Source: Rhizobium ecuadorense
GTDB lineage: Bacteria > Pseudomonadota > Alphaproteobacteria > Rhizobiales > Rhizobiaceae
Length of the DNA stretch: 64,000 nt
Direction: 5' to 3'
NCBI RefSeq assembly: GCF_001187535.1
Contig: NZ_LFIO01000958.1
Location: 91,613 to 155,612 of the forward strand
In this document: positions 52,801-60,973 of the stretch, one piece after another
Position numbering within the stretch: position 1 is the stretch's first letter
Layout of the letters: every line of letters starts with the position of its first letter
Notes under the pieces: generated by a model
The model's input: the letters and a program-made list of their open reading frames with translations, nothing else
Databases searched by the model: none
Told to the model about the DNA's origin: nothing
Program-made: the position numbers and the translations under genes

Positions 52801-52995
52801 CTACTGCACCAACCGGCGCAACTGATCCTGATCGACGAAATGATCCGTCACCCCGGCCTCTTTGTCAGGATGACTGAACACAAGACCGTCGGAATCCTCA
52901 AGCTCCAGTGCTTGCTCGGTATTCATAATCCCCAGCGGGTGGCGCTCGTACTCGGACTCGAGCGCCGCCTCGACGATGGCTTTTTTCTTGCGCAT
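52801..52995 (-). CDS. Small acidic protein under general stress control (64 aa)
   Basis: Start ATG 52995 chosen because GGAGG lies 8 bases upstream; ATGs at 53001 and 53010 are also in frame. Sequence begins MRKKKAIVEAALESEYERHPLG and is acidic thereafter; no known domain. A perfect EcfG promoter 28 bases upstream marks it as a general-stress-regulon gene. Convergent with the SDR. Confidence 0.7.
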   Translation of the reverse strand: MRKKKAIVEAALESEYERHPLGIMNTEQALELEDSDGLVFSHPDKEAGVTDHFVDQDQLRRLVQ

Positions 52996-53022
52996 GTCCA
53001 TGTCCTCCATTCCTTTAGGAGT

Positions 53023-53047
53023 AACGGACGGCCGGACTCGCGGTTCC
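53023..53047 (-). promoter_or_regulatory. EcfG-type general stress promoter
   Basis: Minus strand: GGAAC (53047-53043), 16 bases, CGTT (53026-53023), an exact consensus match. The rest of the gap 52996-53479 shows no supported gene. Confidence 0.78.
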
Positions 53048-53479
53048 GACCTGGGTTTCAAGATATGAAGACCAGCTGAAACGAACACCCGAGGGCTGAC
53101 ACGCCGCGCGGCCGCCAGCGCAACCGTCTGATCCGTTTTGCGAAGTTTATCCGAATCGCGCAGGCAACTTCGGCGGCGCTTCGACGTCGGCATCCTTTGT
53201 TAACTTCTCGCCACGCCTTAATGGCTCCAGTCCTTCGAGCAATGTCTCGATGCGCTGAGCTTCGGCGCCGCTGCCGAACTCGTCACGCCACGAATGAATT
53301 GTGGCGCTTTCCCCGATGCCCATAAATGCACGACGTCCTGATGCTGCTCTCGAGGGGCAGCCGGACGGGCTTGCTTCCAACGACTGAGGTAAATGCATGA
53401 TCTCGAGCAGCCTGCTGGTTATTGGCATGCGAGCGGTCGACGCAATCGGGTTGTCGATCATCCAGGCCGGAGCGCTGAA

Positions 53480-55462
53480 ATGAGCGGCACCGGCATGAGC
53501 ACATTGTTGAAAATCGTCTTCAGACCGAAGGTGAGCCGGAAAACACGTCATACCCTTGCGTCGCGGGCTTTACGGCTGGCGGCGCTGCGTATCGCTCTGG
53601 TCTGCGCCTGCGCCGGCGGCGTATCCTATTTCATCAATCATTCGGCGCTTGAGCAGTCGGTGCGGTCGCAGCTCTCGCTTTCGACCGAACAGGCCTTGCA
53701 GCGCGAGTCTCTACCATTCCGTGAAGTGACGGATCTTCAGAAGAATTTCCTCGCCGAATTCAACAGGATCTACGCGATACCGGAAGCCCGGCAATCATTG
53801 GCCCGGGATTTCGACGATATCTTCTATCGCCATGAGGATGGATCCTATACCCAGCGTCCGGGATTGTTCGAAGGCGAACCCTTGCCCGATGGGCGCAGAT
53901 TTCCCGACATGTCGGCGACCTACGCGCCTGACGTGACGCCTGAGGAGGACGTGAAGACGCGGTTTGCGCTGTCGTACCTGCTCTCTTACCAATTCGGTTC
54001 TGCCGCCAAGGGCCGCCTCTTCAATTTCTACGGCGTGGTTCCGGAAAAAGGCTTCCCGATCTATCAGGCTGCCGACATCGCCAAGGTTTTCACATATGAA
54101 GGGCCGGATGCGCTGAAGCTCGAAACCTTCGAATTTTTCTCCCGCGGCTTCGGCGGGCCTCAAAGCGATACTTTCTTTACGCGCATCTATTGGGACCCAT
54201 CCAACAATGCCTGGATGACAACGATCGCGACGCCCGATGCGCCTGACGCTTCGGGCAAACATCGCATCATGGCCTGTGTCGACGTGCTGCTCGACGATCT
54301 GATGAAACGAACCGCCAATCCGACGCTGCCGGGCGCGCGGGCGACGATCTTTACGGCCGATGCCGAGGGGACCCTGATCTTCGACGGCAAATATAGCGAT
54401 GCGATTACGGCCAGCGCCGGCACCGCCTCGATTTCCTCACTGGCGCTCACCGACTACCAGCCCTTGCTAAAGGCAAGCCAGTCGATCGGAGCGGGTTCGG
54501 TATCGCTCATCGACAGCACAAGCGAAATTACCGCCGTCGGCCGCATCCCGGATACGCCCTGGGTGCTTGCCGTCCACTATCCGAAATCTCTGATGCGGCC
54601 CGCCATCCTCACCAATCTCGGGATCGTCATCGCCGTTGGCCTGCTCACTCTGTTCGTCGAACTCTTCATCCTCCGTTCGATCCTGCAAAAGCAGGTCGCC
54701 GAACCGCTGGTGAGATTGATCCACGCGACGCAGTTGGTCGGCCGTTCCGGCGTTACCGTTGCCAACGACGCCCTGCCCACACACTCCGACGACGAGATCG
54801 GCGAGCTTGCCCGCGATTTTGCGTCGATGGCCGCGCGCGTTCACGCCGCCCATGAAGCGCTTGAGGGAAAGATCCGGGATCGAACGTCCGAGCTGGAGCG
54901 GCTCAATCAGAAGCTCCTTACGATCAGCCAGACGGACGAGATGACGGGCGTCGCCAACCGCCGTCGCTTCGACGAGGTTCTCGCAAGCGAGCTCGCCGGG
55001 CTTGGGCAAGGTCGGGACCTGCTGATGCTTGCCATGGTGGATGCCGATTGGTTCAAGGGCTACAACGACCGATACGGCCATCCGGCGGGAGACGCCTGCC
55101 TGAAGGAAATCGCCGGGGTGCTGGAACGCAATACGCGAAGCAAACAGGATCTGGTCGCCCGTTATGGCGGCGAGGAGTTCGCCATCATTGCGCGGATCGC
55201 CTCAGCCGGCAACGCGCCCGTCATCGGACAGGCTCTCTGTTCGGCGATGGCGACCGTCAAGCTGGCGCATGAGGGATCGCCTTTCGGGCATGTGACGCTC
55301 AGCGTCGGCATTGCGCTGGCGGCGCCGGATCAGAACATCTCTCCGGAAGCGCTATTGCTCGAAGCCGATCGCGCGCTTTATCGCGCCAAGCAGGCAGGGC
55401 GAAATCAAGCCGTCGTTGCCGAGCCTTCTGCTGACACGCAGATACAGCAAATAGGCGCCTAG
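53480..55462 (+). CDS. Membrane diguanylate cyclase (sensor-HAMP-GGDEF)
   Basis: 660 residues from ATG 53480 (GGAG 7 bases upstream). One N-terminal span, a large periplasmic sensor region (about residues 55-370), a second span, a HAMP-like segment and coiled coil, then GGDEF with active-site RYGGEEF, so cyclase activity is expected. The allosteric I-site RxxD is altered (SKQD instead of RxxD), so product inhibition may be lost. Makes cyclic di-GMP, which usually promotes attachment. Convergent with the LuxR-type gene, stops overlapping. Confidence 0.92.
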   Translation: MSGTGMSTLLKIVFRPKVSRKTRHTLASRALRLAALRIALVCACAGGVSYFINHSALEQSVRSQLSLSTEQALQRESLPFREVTDLQKNFLAEFNRIYAIPEARQSLARDFDDIFYRHEDGSYTQRPGLFEGEPLPDGRRFPDMSATYAPDVTPEEDVKTRFALSYLLSYQFGSAAKGRLFNFYGVVPEKGFPIYQAADIAKVFTYEGPDALKLETFEFFSRGFGGPQSDTFFTRIYWDPSNNAWMTTIATPDAPDASGKHRIMACVDVLLDDLMKRTANPTLPGARATIFTADAEGTLIFDGKYSDAITASAGTASISSLALTDYQPLLKASQSIGAGSVSLIDSTSEITAVGRIPDTPWVLAVHYPKSLMRPAILTNLGIVIAVGLLTLFVELFILRSILQKQVAEPLVRLIHATQLVGRSGVTVANDALPTHSDDEIGELARDFASMAARVHAAHEALEGKIRDRTSELERLNQKLLTISQTDEMTGVANRRRFDEVLASELAGLGQGRDLLMLAMVDADWFKGYNDRYGHPAGDACLKEIAGVLERNTRSKQDLVARYGGEEFAIIARIASAGNAPVIGQALCSAMATVKLAHEGSPFGHVTLSVGIALAAPDQNISPEALLLEADRALYRAKQAGRNQAVVAEPSADTQIQQIGA

Positions 55463-56232
55463 CTCGGGGAGGCGTCAGGGCCGCCGGCGGCTCTTTGAAT
55501 CAGGCGGGCAACCACTTCAGTGCGGTTCTGCGCCTGCAGCTTGCGCATGATGTGTTGCAGATGCATCTTCACCGTATGCCCCGACAAATTGAGTTTTCCG
55601 GCAATGACCTTGTTTGAACAGCCGGATTGCAACTCCGCGAGGACATCCGCCTCCCGGGGCGTGAAGTCGGCAAGCGCCAGGTACTGTGTCCTATCATCCA
55701 AGCTCTTTTCGGCCTCATTTCTGGCCGGACTATGCTCGTTTGAGCCGTTTGCGGCAGCTCCCAAAAGCTGTGGGAAAAATGTTCCTCCTGCCAGAACGAG
55801 ACGAAGACCGGCAAGGGCAATGTCGATGGGAAGTGACGTCGAGAAAAAGCCGCGGATGCCGATCTTGAGCGCCTGGCGAGCTATGATGGCGTCATCCGTA
55901 CCTGAGAGCAACGTGATAGGAACCTCGGGAAAACGTGCAGCAATCGCGGCGAGATCATCACGCAGGCTGGCGCTCTCGACATCTCTGCCAGCCAGATCCA
56001 ATGCGATCAAACGCACCTCGGCTCCGAGCGCTCGATCGAGACTCTCGGTCGAGCTCAAATCGATAAAGTTCCACCCGGCGAGTTCACGCTCAAGAAGCTT
56101 CACCACGGTCGTGCGCGCCAGTGTAGAATGCTCAATAATGATCACAGTTGGTGCATTGCGCCGGCGCTTTATTCCAGCACTGTCGGACACTTGCGTGCTC
56201 CCCAGAATATGTGCAACCCAACAGTTATTCAT
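55459..56232 (-). CDS. LuxR/NarL-type regulator with receiver-like domain
   Basis: 257 residues from ATG 56232; other in-frame ATGs at 56259 and 56289. Residues 25-140 follow a receiver-like fold (VIIIEHSTLARTTVV, LIALDLAGRD, LLSGTDDAI), but the usual acidic pair is EH, so phosphorylation is doubtful. C-terminal helix-turn-helix: FTPREADVLAELQSGCSNKVIAGKLNLSGHTVKMHL. Such atypical regulators control motility or exopolysaccharide/biofilm genes. Two palindromes upstream may be autoregulatory sites. Confidence 0.82.
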   Translation of the reverse strand: MNNCWVAHILGSTQVSDSAGIKRRRNAPTVIIIEHSTLARTTVVKLLERELAGWNFIDLSSTESLDRALGAEVRLIALDLAGRDVESASLRDDLAAIAARFPEVPITLLSGTDDAIIARQALKIGIRGFFSTSLPIDIALAGLRLVLAGGTFFPQLLGAAANGSNEHSPARNEAEKSLDDRTQYLALADFTPREADVLAELQSGCSNKVIAGKLNLSGHTVKMHLQHIMRKLQAQNRTEVVARLIQRAAGGPDASPS

Positions 56233-56311
56233 CCTATTCCAGTTCTCGCGACATGTCATGATAAAAAGCGAGTGTATTCTCGTTATCAATAGTCGAATCT
56301 CTCATGATAAT

Positions 56312-56352
56312 TCTTATAGTCTATAAGATTTCATCGATAGATAACTGTTATC
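56312..56352. promoter_or_regulatory. Two adjacent palindromes upstream of the LuxR-type gene
   Basis: TCTTATAGTCTATAAGA (56312-56328) and GATAACTGTTATC (56340-56352): both perfect, each with a single central T, 80-120 bases upstream of the start. Size fits a dimeric helix-turn-helix binding site. Confidence 0.55.
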
Positions 56353-56525
56353 ACAGAACACGGCAAAAAGATTGTTCATCATGAGCTGTCTGTTCGACTT
56401 GTTACCGAAGACTTTCCAGTCTTCGCCGAATTCACGTACGGCAAGCAGGTCAACAAAACTTCCAAAAGCACTGAAAATGCAACCGATCCGCTAGAGACCT
56501 ATTCAGCAAAGAGCTGTTGGATATA

Positions 56526-56550
56526 CCGAGCCGCCGATCGGCTCGGCTTT
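56526..56550 (+). terminator. Terminator-like hairpin in the 56233-56796 gap
   Basis: 8-bp stem CCGAGCCG / CGGCTCGG, 5-base loop, then CTTT. No gene lies upstream on the plus strand, so it may end a small RNA starting near the palindromes. Nothing else identifiable in the gap. Confidence 0.45.
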
Positions 56551-56796
56551 ATCACCCGATCTCAATTCAAAGCAGTCGCAGACCTCGACAGCAAAACGAC
56601 AAATGCGAAAGGCAACAAAAGCCTGAGATCGCCTATTACCCGTTATGATTACTGAAAACTGCGCTCTAATGACGCATTAATACCAGCCGGCATCGTTTCT
56701 CCTGGCAGCACCGCGCGGGCGCCGACAATGCCGATAAGGTCATGGCGGAAGGGTCGGTAGTTCTGTCGAAACCCGGGCGGAGGAAGCGATCAACAT

Positions 56797-56874
56797 ATGG
56801 CTTTGAAAAACGGCGCCAAGAACAATCTCGTGCAGTTGAGCGGCGCAATACGAGCGGGGAGTCTATCCTTCTAA
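56797..56874 (+). CDS. 25-codon micro-ORF ending in a repeat
   Basis: ATG with GGAGGAAG 11-18 bases upstream; encodes MALKNGAKNNLVQLSGAIRA plus GSLSF and stops at TAA inside the first bases of repeat copy B. Possibly a small protein, or a gene truncated by repeat insertion. Weak support. Confidence 0.3.
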   Translation: MALKNGAKNNLVQLSGAIRAGSLSF

Positions 56875-57001
56875 AGCGCGTCGCGATCTTTCAGATTCGC
56901 TCCTTGCGCTTTAGCTCTTTGTTTTTACGCATGCATGTCGTTGCGGCAAAAGCGCTTCGCGCTTTGGGAAAACCGCGGCACACTTTTGCGCGACATGCTC
57001 T
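56872..57001. repeat. Rhizobial intergenic palindromic repeat, copy B
   Basis: Inverse orientation to copy A. Shares TAAAGCGCGTCGC, TTTGTTTTTACGCATG, CCGCGGCACACTTTTG and CGACATGCT with it, but has a longer interior. Its right end overlaps the stop codon of the glycine-rich gene. Confidence 0.85.
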
Positions 57002-58088
57002 AGCTATGCATGAAACTCAGAATGTCATCGACGAGCGCCGAATGGGCGTCGGTGAGGTTACCCTCTCCGCCGTGGCCTGCGATGCCGGCCAGCTGAAGCG
57101 CGTGCTGATCATAGAGAACATGATCGATCTGTTGAGCGTCCGCCGTTCCACCGGCGGGAACGGCAATATTGATGGGATGGAAATAGCCGACATTGACGTC
57201 GACCATGCTGCCGGTTGACGATCCGACGCCGCCACCGCCACCGGCATGATTGCCGGTAAAAATCGTGTCCGACGACAGGTTGAAGCCACCGCCATTGCCG
57301 CCGATGCCTGCGATCTGCACAGTGCCCTGATCGAAAATGACATTGTTTGTCTGATGGGCCTCCGCCGAGCCGCCTGCGGCGCCGATGGCGATGTTGATCG
57401 GCGAGAAGATGGCAATACTCACGTCGACCATGCTGCCGACGAAATATCCATCGCCGCCGTGGCCGGCATAAAAGTCGCCGGTCAATGTCAGTGCAGTTCC
57501 CCCGCTCATCGGCGAGCCGTGGCCCGCGACGTTATGGTCTCCGCCAGAGCCGCCCATGCCGCCGATCTGAGTTGCGCCCTGCAGGAACATTGCGTTGTTC
57601 GATTGTTCGGCGTGAGCCTCCGCGCCGGGGCCTGCAGCCACAGCGGTATTCACGGGGGCAAACAGCGCGACTTCGGTGCTGACGAGCCCGCCGTAAAAGA
57701 CCCCGTTGCCCCCGGTGCCGGCATGACCGCCACCATCGCCGCTGCCGATGGCAACATTGCCGCTTCCGCCATTCCCGCCGATCCCAGCCATTTCGGTGGG
57801 ATGCTGATTGATAAGCGCATCGTTGCCCTGGAAGGCGTCGGCACCCGAATGAGGTCCCGCAATAGCCGCATTGGACGGCATGAAGACGGCCAGCGCATTG
57901 CTGCTGATCACGCCTTCGCTTATCCCGTCACCTCCGCTGCCGGCTGAATTGTGACTTGGACCGGAAGCGACATCCAACGGAAGCCAGGTCGGCACCAGTG
58001 CCAGATGCCCCGCGGCCACATTGGAGGCGAGGTGTTGATCGGTGCCCGTCTTGGGCAGGTCTTCCAATAAGGGCCGAGTTTCCGCCAT
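57000..58088 (-). CDS. Glycine-rich four-repeat protein, candidate type I secretion substrate
   Basis: 362 residues from ATG 58088 (GGAG 7 bases upstream). After about 50 residues come four imperfect repeats of 65-85 residues, each with xMVDVxxxxFxPINxA, an A-E-A-H-Q-x-N-N segment and the end motif Q-x5-AGIGGNGGxxN. No signal peptide, no membrane span, almost no Cys, no RTX nonapeptides. C-terminus GNLTDAHSALVDDILSFMHS could be the secretion signal. Divergent from a smaller relative next to a type I exporter. Function unknown; likely a surface or matrix protein. Confidence 0.82.
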   Translation of the reverse strand: MAETRPLLEDLPKTGTDQHLASNVAAGHLALVPTWLPLDVASGPSHNSAGSGGDGISEGVISSNALAVFMPSNAAIAGPHSGADAFQGNDALINQHPTEMAGIGGNGGSGNVAIGSGDGGGHAGTGGNGVFYGGLVSTEVALFAPVNTAVAAGPGAEAHAEQSNNAMFLQGATQIGGMGGSGGDHNVAGHGSPMSGGTALTLTGDFYAGHGGDGYFVGSMVDVSIAIFSPINIAIGAAGGSAEAHQTNNVIFDQGTVQIAGIGGNGGGFNLSSDTIFTGNHAGGGGGVGSSTGSMVDVNVGYFHPINIAVPAGGTADAQQIDHVLYDQHALQLAGIAGHGGEGNLTDAHSALVDDILSFMHS

Positions 58089-58561
58089 TGCCGTCTCCAT
58101 TCGCGGCCGACCGCATGTCCACCGAGCATGCGGCGCTATGCAGCCTGAATTGTTCCGGCATTGTGCCTCTGAACGTGGGAAAAGCAGAGCCTGCAATTCG
58201 TCTACATCCTGTCGGCTAGTTCCATAGCCATTTGGCGGTCATCTCGGCAGCGCCGGTTTTGCGCGTTTGCGAGCGTTGGAACCTTTGGATGAGAGGCGCT
58301 GGCGTCGCTTCGACGAGGTCGCAGACATGATCATGACCATGCCGCCCTGCACCAAATCACCAAACATCGGCCCAAATAAATCTTCGGCATCTGCAAGTAT
58401 ACATCCGAAGGAATGTCTCCGAATATCTAGATAGGCCACAGATTAAATCGCGGGCAATATTCCCTGGCGGTTGTATTGGCTGCGGTGACATGCTGGACGC
58501 ACGCCGCAGGGGGACGCCGTCAAACGAAATCAGACGCAACGAAGTAGAAGGAGTGACATCA
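58089..58561. promoter_or_regulatory. Divergent promoter region of the two glycine-rich genes
   Basis: 473 bases with no supported gene. TATCTAGATA (58424-58433) is a perfect 10-bp palindrome 130 bases before the right-hand start. No recognised promoter consensus found. Confidence 0.35.
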
Positions 58562-59134
58562 ATGCCTATTCCACAAATATCCGACACGATTCACCTCAAT
58601 CACCCAGATGCAGGTGACGCCAATGCCGGCAACGGCGGTGATGGCCACAATGATGGAAACATCAACTACAACCCGGTTGCCTATATCTCGCCCGTGCAAA
58701 CGGTCGACGGAGCATCCACCCATCTGCACAACGGCGATCACGTTTGGCAGACGGCAGATTGGGACGCCGGCGGCGGTGGAGCCGGTGGCTTGAGCCAGGC
58801 TCAGAATGGCTTCCTGGCATCGCTGACCAGCGGCGCCGGCGGCGCTGGAGGAAACGCCCACTCCAACGGCGATCAAAGCAATACGAGCGGCCATGACACG
58901 GCTTCGGTGGCTGCGGCGACGACCGCCACGCAATATACCCAGCTCGTAGCCGATCAGCATGCCACCATCCTCGCAGGCGTCGGCGGCAACGGCGGCAACG
59001 GGAATAACGCTCTGGGCGGCGACATCTCGTCAGCTCTGGTTCACACCAATCCCGACACGACGACGGTGAACAATTCCCTCGATCACTTCATAAACGCCTT
59101 CGGCCATATCGACGTCGACCATCTCGGCTCCTGA
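58562..59134 (+). CDS. Small glycine-rich protein related to its divergent neighbour
   Basis: 190 residues with AAGGAGTG upstream of the ATG. Gly/Asn/His-rich; GNGGDGHNDG and NYNPVAYISPVQ near the start, and DQHATILAGVGGNGGNGN at about residue 135, the same end motif found four times in the divergent protein. No signal peptide, no Cys, no membrane span. C-terminus NNSLDHFINAFGHIDVDHLGS. Lies 107 bases upstream of the type I secretion ATPase and probably shares its transcript, so it is a likely substrate. Confidence 0.8.
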   Translation: MPIPQISDTIHLNHPDAGDANAGNGGDGHNDGNINYNPVAYISPVQTVDGASTHLHNGDHVWQTADWDAGGGGAGGLSQAQNGFLASLTSGAGGAGGNAHSNGDQSNTSGHDTASVAAATTATQYTQLVADQHATILAGVGGNGGNGNNALGGDISSALVHTNPDTTTVNNSLDHFINAFGHIDVDHLGS

Positions 59135-59240
59135 CCTCAGGCCCTGAAGGTCGCCGGTTTCGGCCGGCGACCCTCCTCAATTGCCGAACCTGCAAGCAGC
59201 CTCCTTTTGTCAGTATCAAGTGCAGCAGCGAGATCTGATA

Positions 59241-60956
59241 ATGACAACGATTTCCATAAAGCCATCGCGGCCGCCGACACAGCTCGTTGTTGCGCTTCGG
59301 GCTTGTGCCGGAGCCTTCGGGTTGGTCTTCCTTTATAGCTGCGGCTACAATCTCTTTCTTCTCGCGCCTTCCCTCTATCTTCTGCAGATCTATGACAGGG
59401 TCATGTCGAGCCGAAGTGTCGACACGCTCGTGATGCTGACGATCATCATCGCCGCCGCCGTGTTGGTCGGGTCCACACTGGATATCGTGCGCAGGGCAGC
59501 TCTTTCGCGCATCGGCAGCTGGCTGGACCACAGGCTCCGGCCCATGGTGCTCACCGCATCGTTCGAATATGCCGCCCGCGCCGATACGGGAGCCGCCACG
59601 GAGTGCTACAGGGACCTGGCCGCCTTGCGCCAGTTCCTCGATTCACCGGCCAGCTCGCTGTTTTTTGACGTTCCCTGGGCGCCGGTATTCCTGCTTCTGC
59701 TTTTTCTTGTTCACCCGCTGCTTGGGACTATCGGTCTTCTGTGCGCAGTTGCGCTGCTGCTGTTTGCGCTACTGACGGAACTGGCGACGCGAGAGCCGCT
59801 TGCCCAAGCCAATCTTGCCCTTTCGAGGAGCTATCTGCGATTTGCGACGGCGCTGAAAAACCTCGAGGTGATCCGGGCCATGGGCATGCAGGACGGCGCA
59901 GCGCTGATCGTCTACCGCGATGCGGAAATGGCAAGAAGGGCCCAGGACATCGCGATGCATCGCACGGAGATCATAATAGGTTGCTCCAAATCGATCCGCA
60001 CACTGGCGCAGATCCTGATGATGGGATCGGCGACATGGCTGGTGCTCGCAAACAGCGGCAGTCCCGGGATCATCTTCGTCTCAAGCCTGCTGCTCGGGCG
60101 CGGGCTTGCCCCTATCGAGGGCGCAATAGGGGCATGGCGCTCTTTTGCCTTTGCGCGCAACGCCTTCAATCGCTTGAACAGAATGCTGATAACGGTCGCA
60201 TCGGAACGCGATGACCGCATAGTGCCGCTGCCGGAACCCAATGGCCTCCTTCTCGACAATGTCAGCTATATCAAGCCATTCGCCGATCGGCCGATATTGA
60301 GTGATATCACATTGCGCCTGGCACCTGGCGATTGCATCGCGCTCATCGGTCCGTCGGGATCGGGAAAATCGACACTTGGTCGCGTCATGGCAGGCGTTGT
60401 GCCGGCAACGAGCGGATATGCGCTTCTCGGTGGGGTCGACATCTCGGCTCTGCGCCTTTGCGGGGGGGCCGGCCACGTCGGATACCTGCCGCAGGACATC
60501 GAACTCTTCGGCGGCGCAATCAAGGATGTGATCGGCCGGCTGGATGGAGCAGATCCCGGCAAAGCGATCGACGCCGCAAAGCTGGTTGGATTGCACGAGG
60601 CGATCATGCGGCTGCCGCAGGGCTACGAGACCGATATCGGCGAAGGTGGAAGCCTGCTCCTTCGGGCTCAGCGCCAGCAGCTCGGACTGGCACGGGCAGC
60701 CTATGGAAATCCGTCTCTGATCGTTCTCGACGATCCGAATTCGAGCCTGGATTACGACGGCGAACGCATGCTGTTTACCGCCATCGAGCGCATGAGATCC
60801 CGGGGGATGACCGTCGTTATCATCACGCACCGGATGGGGATCCTGCCGGTCACCAACAAGATCGCCATCATGCGCAACGGGACAGTGGCTGCCTTCGGCG
60901 ACAGCGAGCGGATTTATGAAACTTATCTTCAACCACCGTCTCGAACAGGAACCTAG
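59241..60956 (+). CDS. Type I secretion ABC transporter (PrtD-like) with degenerate ATPase motifs
   Basis: 571 residues from ATG 59241. Six-span exporter domain (LLAPSLYLLQIYDRVMSSRS is PrtD/LapB-typical) then a nucleotide-binding domain with intact Walker A (GPSGSGKST) and H-loop (ITHRM). The signature motif, normally LSGGQRQR, reads LLLRAQRQQ, and Walker B ends LDDPNSSLD with Asp in place of the catalytic Glu. It may hydrolyse ATP slowly or work asymmetrically. No N-terminal peptidase domain. Exports proteins together with the adaptor 17 bases downstream. Confidence 0.9.
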   Translation: MTTISIKPSRPPTQLVVALRACAGAFGLVFLYSCGYNLFLLAPSLYLLQIYDRVMSSRSVDTLVMLTIIIAAAVLVGSTLDIVRRAALSRIGSWLDHRLRPMVLTASFEYAARADTGAATECYRDLAALRQFLDSPASSLFFDVPWAPVFLLLLFLVHPLLGTIGLLCAVALLLFALLTELATREPLAQANLALSRSYLRFATALKNLEVIRAMGMQDGAALIVYRDAEMARRAQDIAMHRTEIIIGCSKSIRTLAQILMMGSATWLVLANSGSPGIIFVSSLLLGRGLAPIEGAIGAWRSFAFARNAFNRLNRMLITVASERDDRIVPLPEPNGLLLDNVSYIKPFADRPILSDITLRLAPGDCIALIGPSGSGKSTLGRVMAGVVPATSGYALLGGVDISALRLCGGAGHVGYLPQDIELFGGAIKDVIGRLDGADPGKAIDAAKLVGLHEAIMRLPQGYETDIGEGGSLLLRAQRQQLGLARAAYGNPSLIVLDDPNSSLDYDGERMLFTAIERMRSRGMTVVIITHRMGILPVTNKIAIMRNGTVAAFGDSERIYETYLQPPSRTGT

Positions 60957-60973
60957 GGAGGAGGGACGCTGCC

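Noticed and set aside
57000..59134. RTX calcium-binding repeats in the glycine-rich proteins
   Set aside because: The GGNGG motifs do not follow the GGxGxDxUx nonapeptide; Asp is not at the required position.
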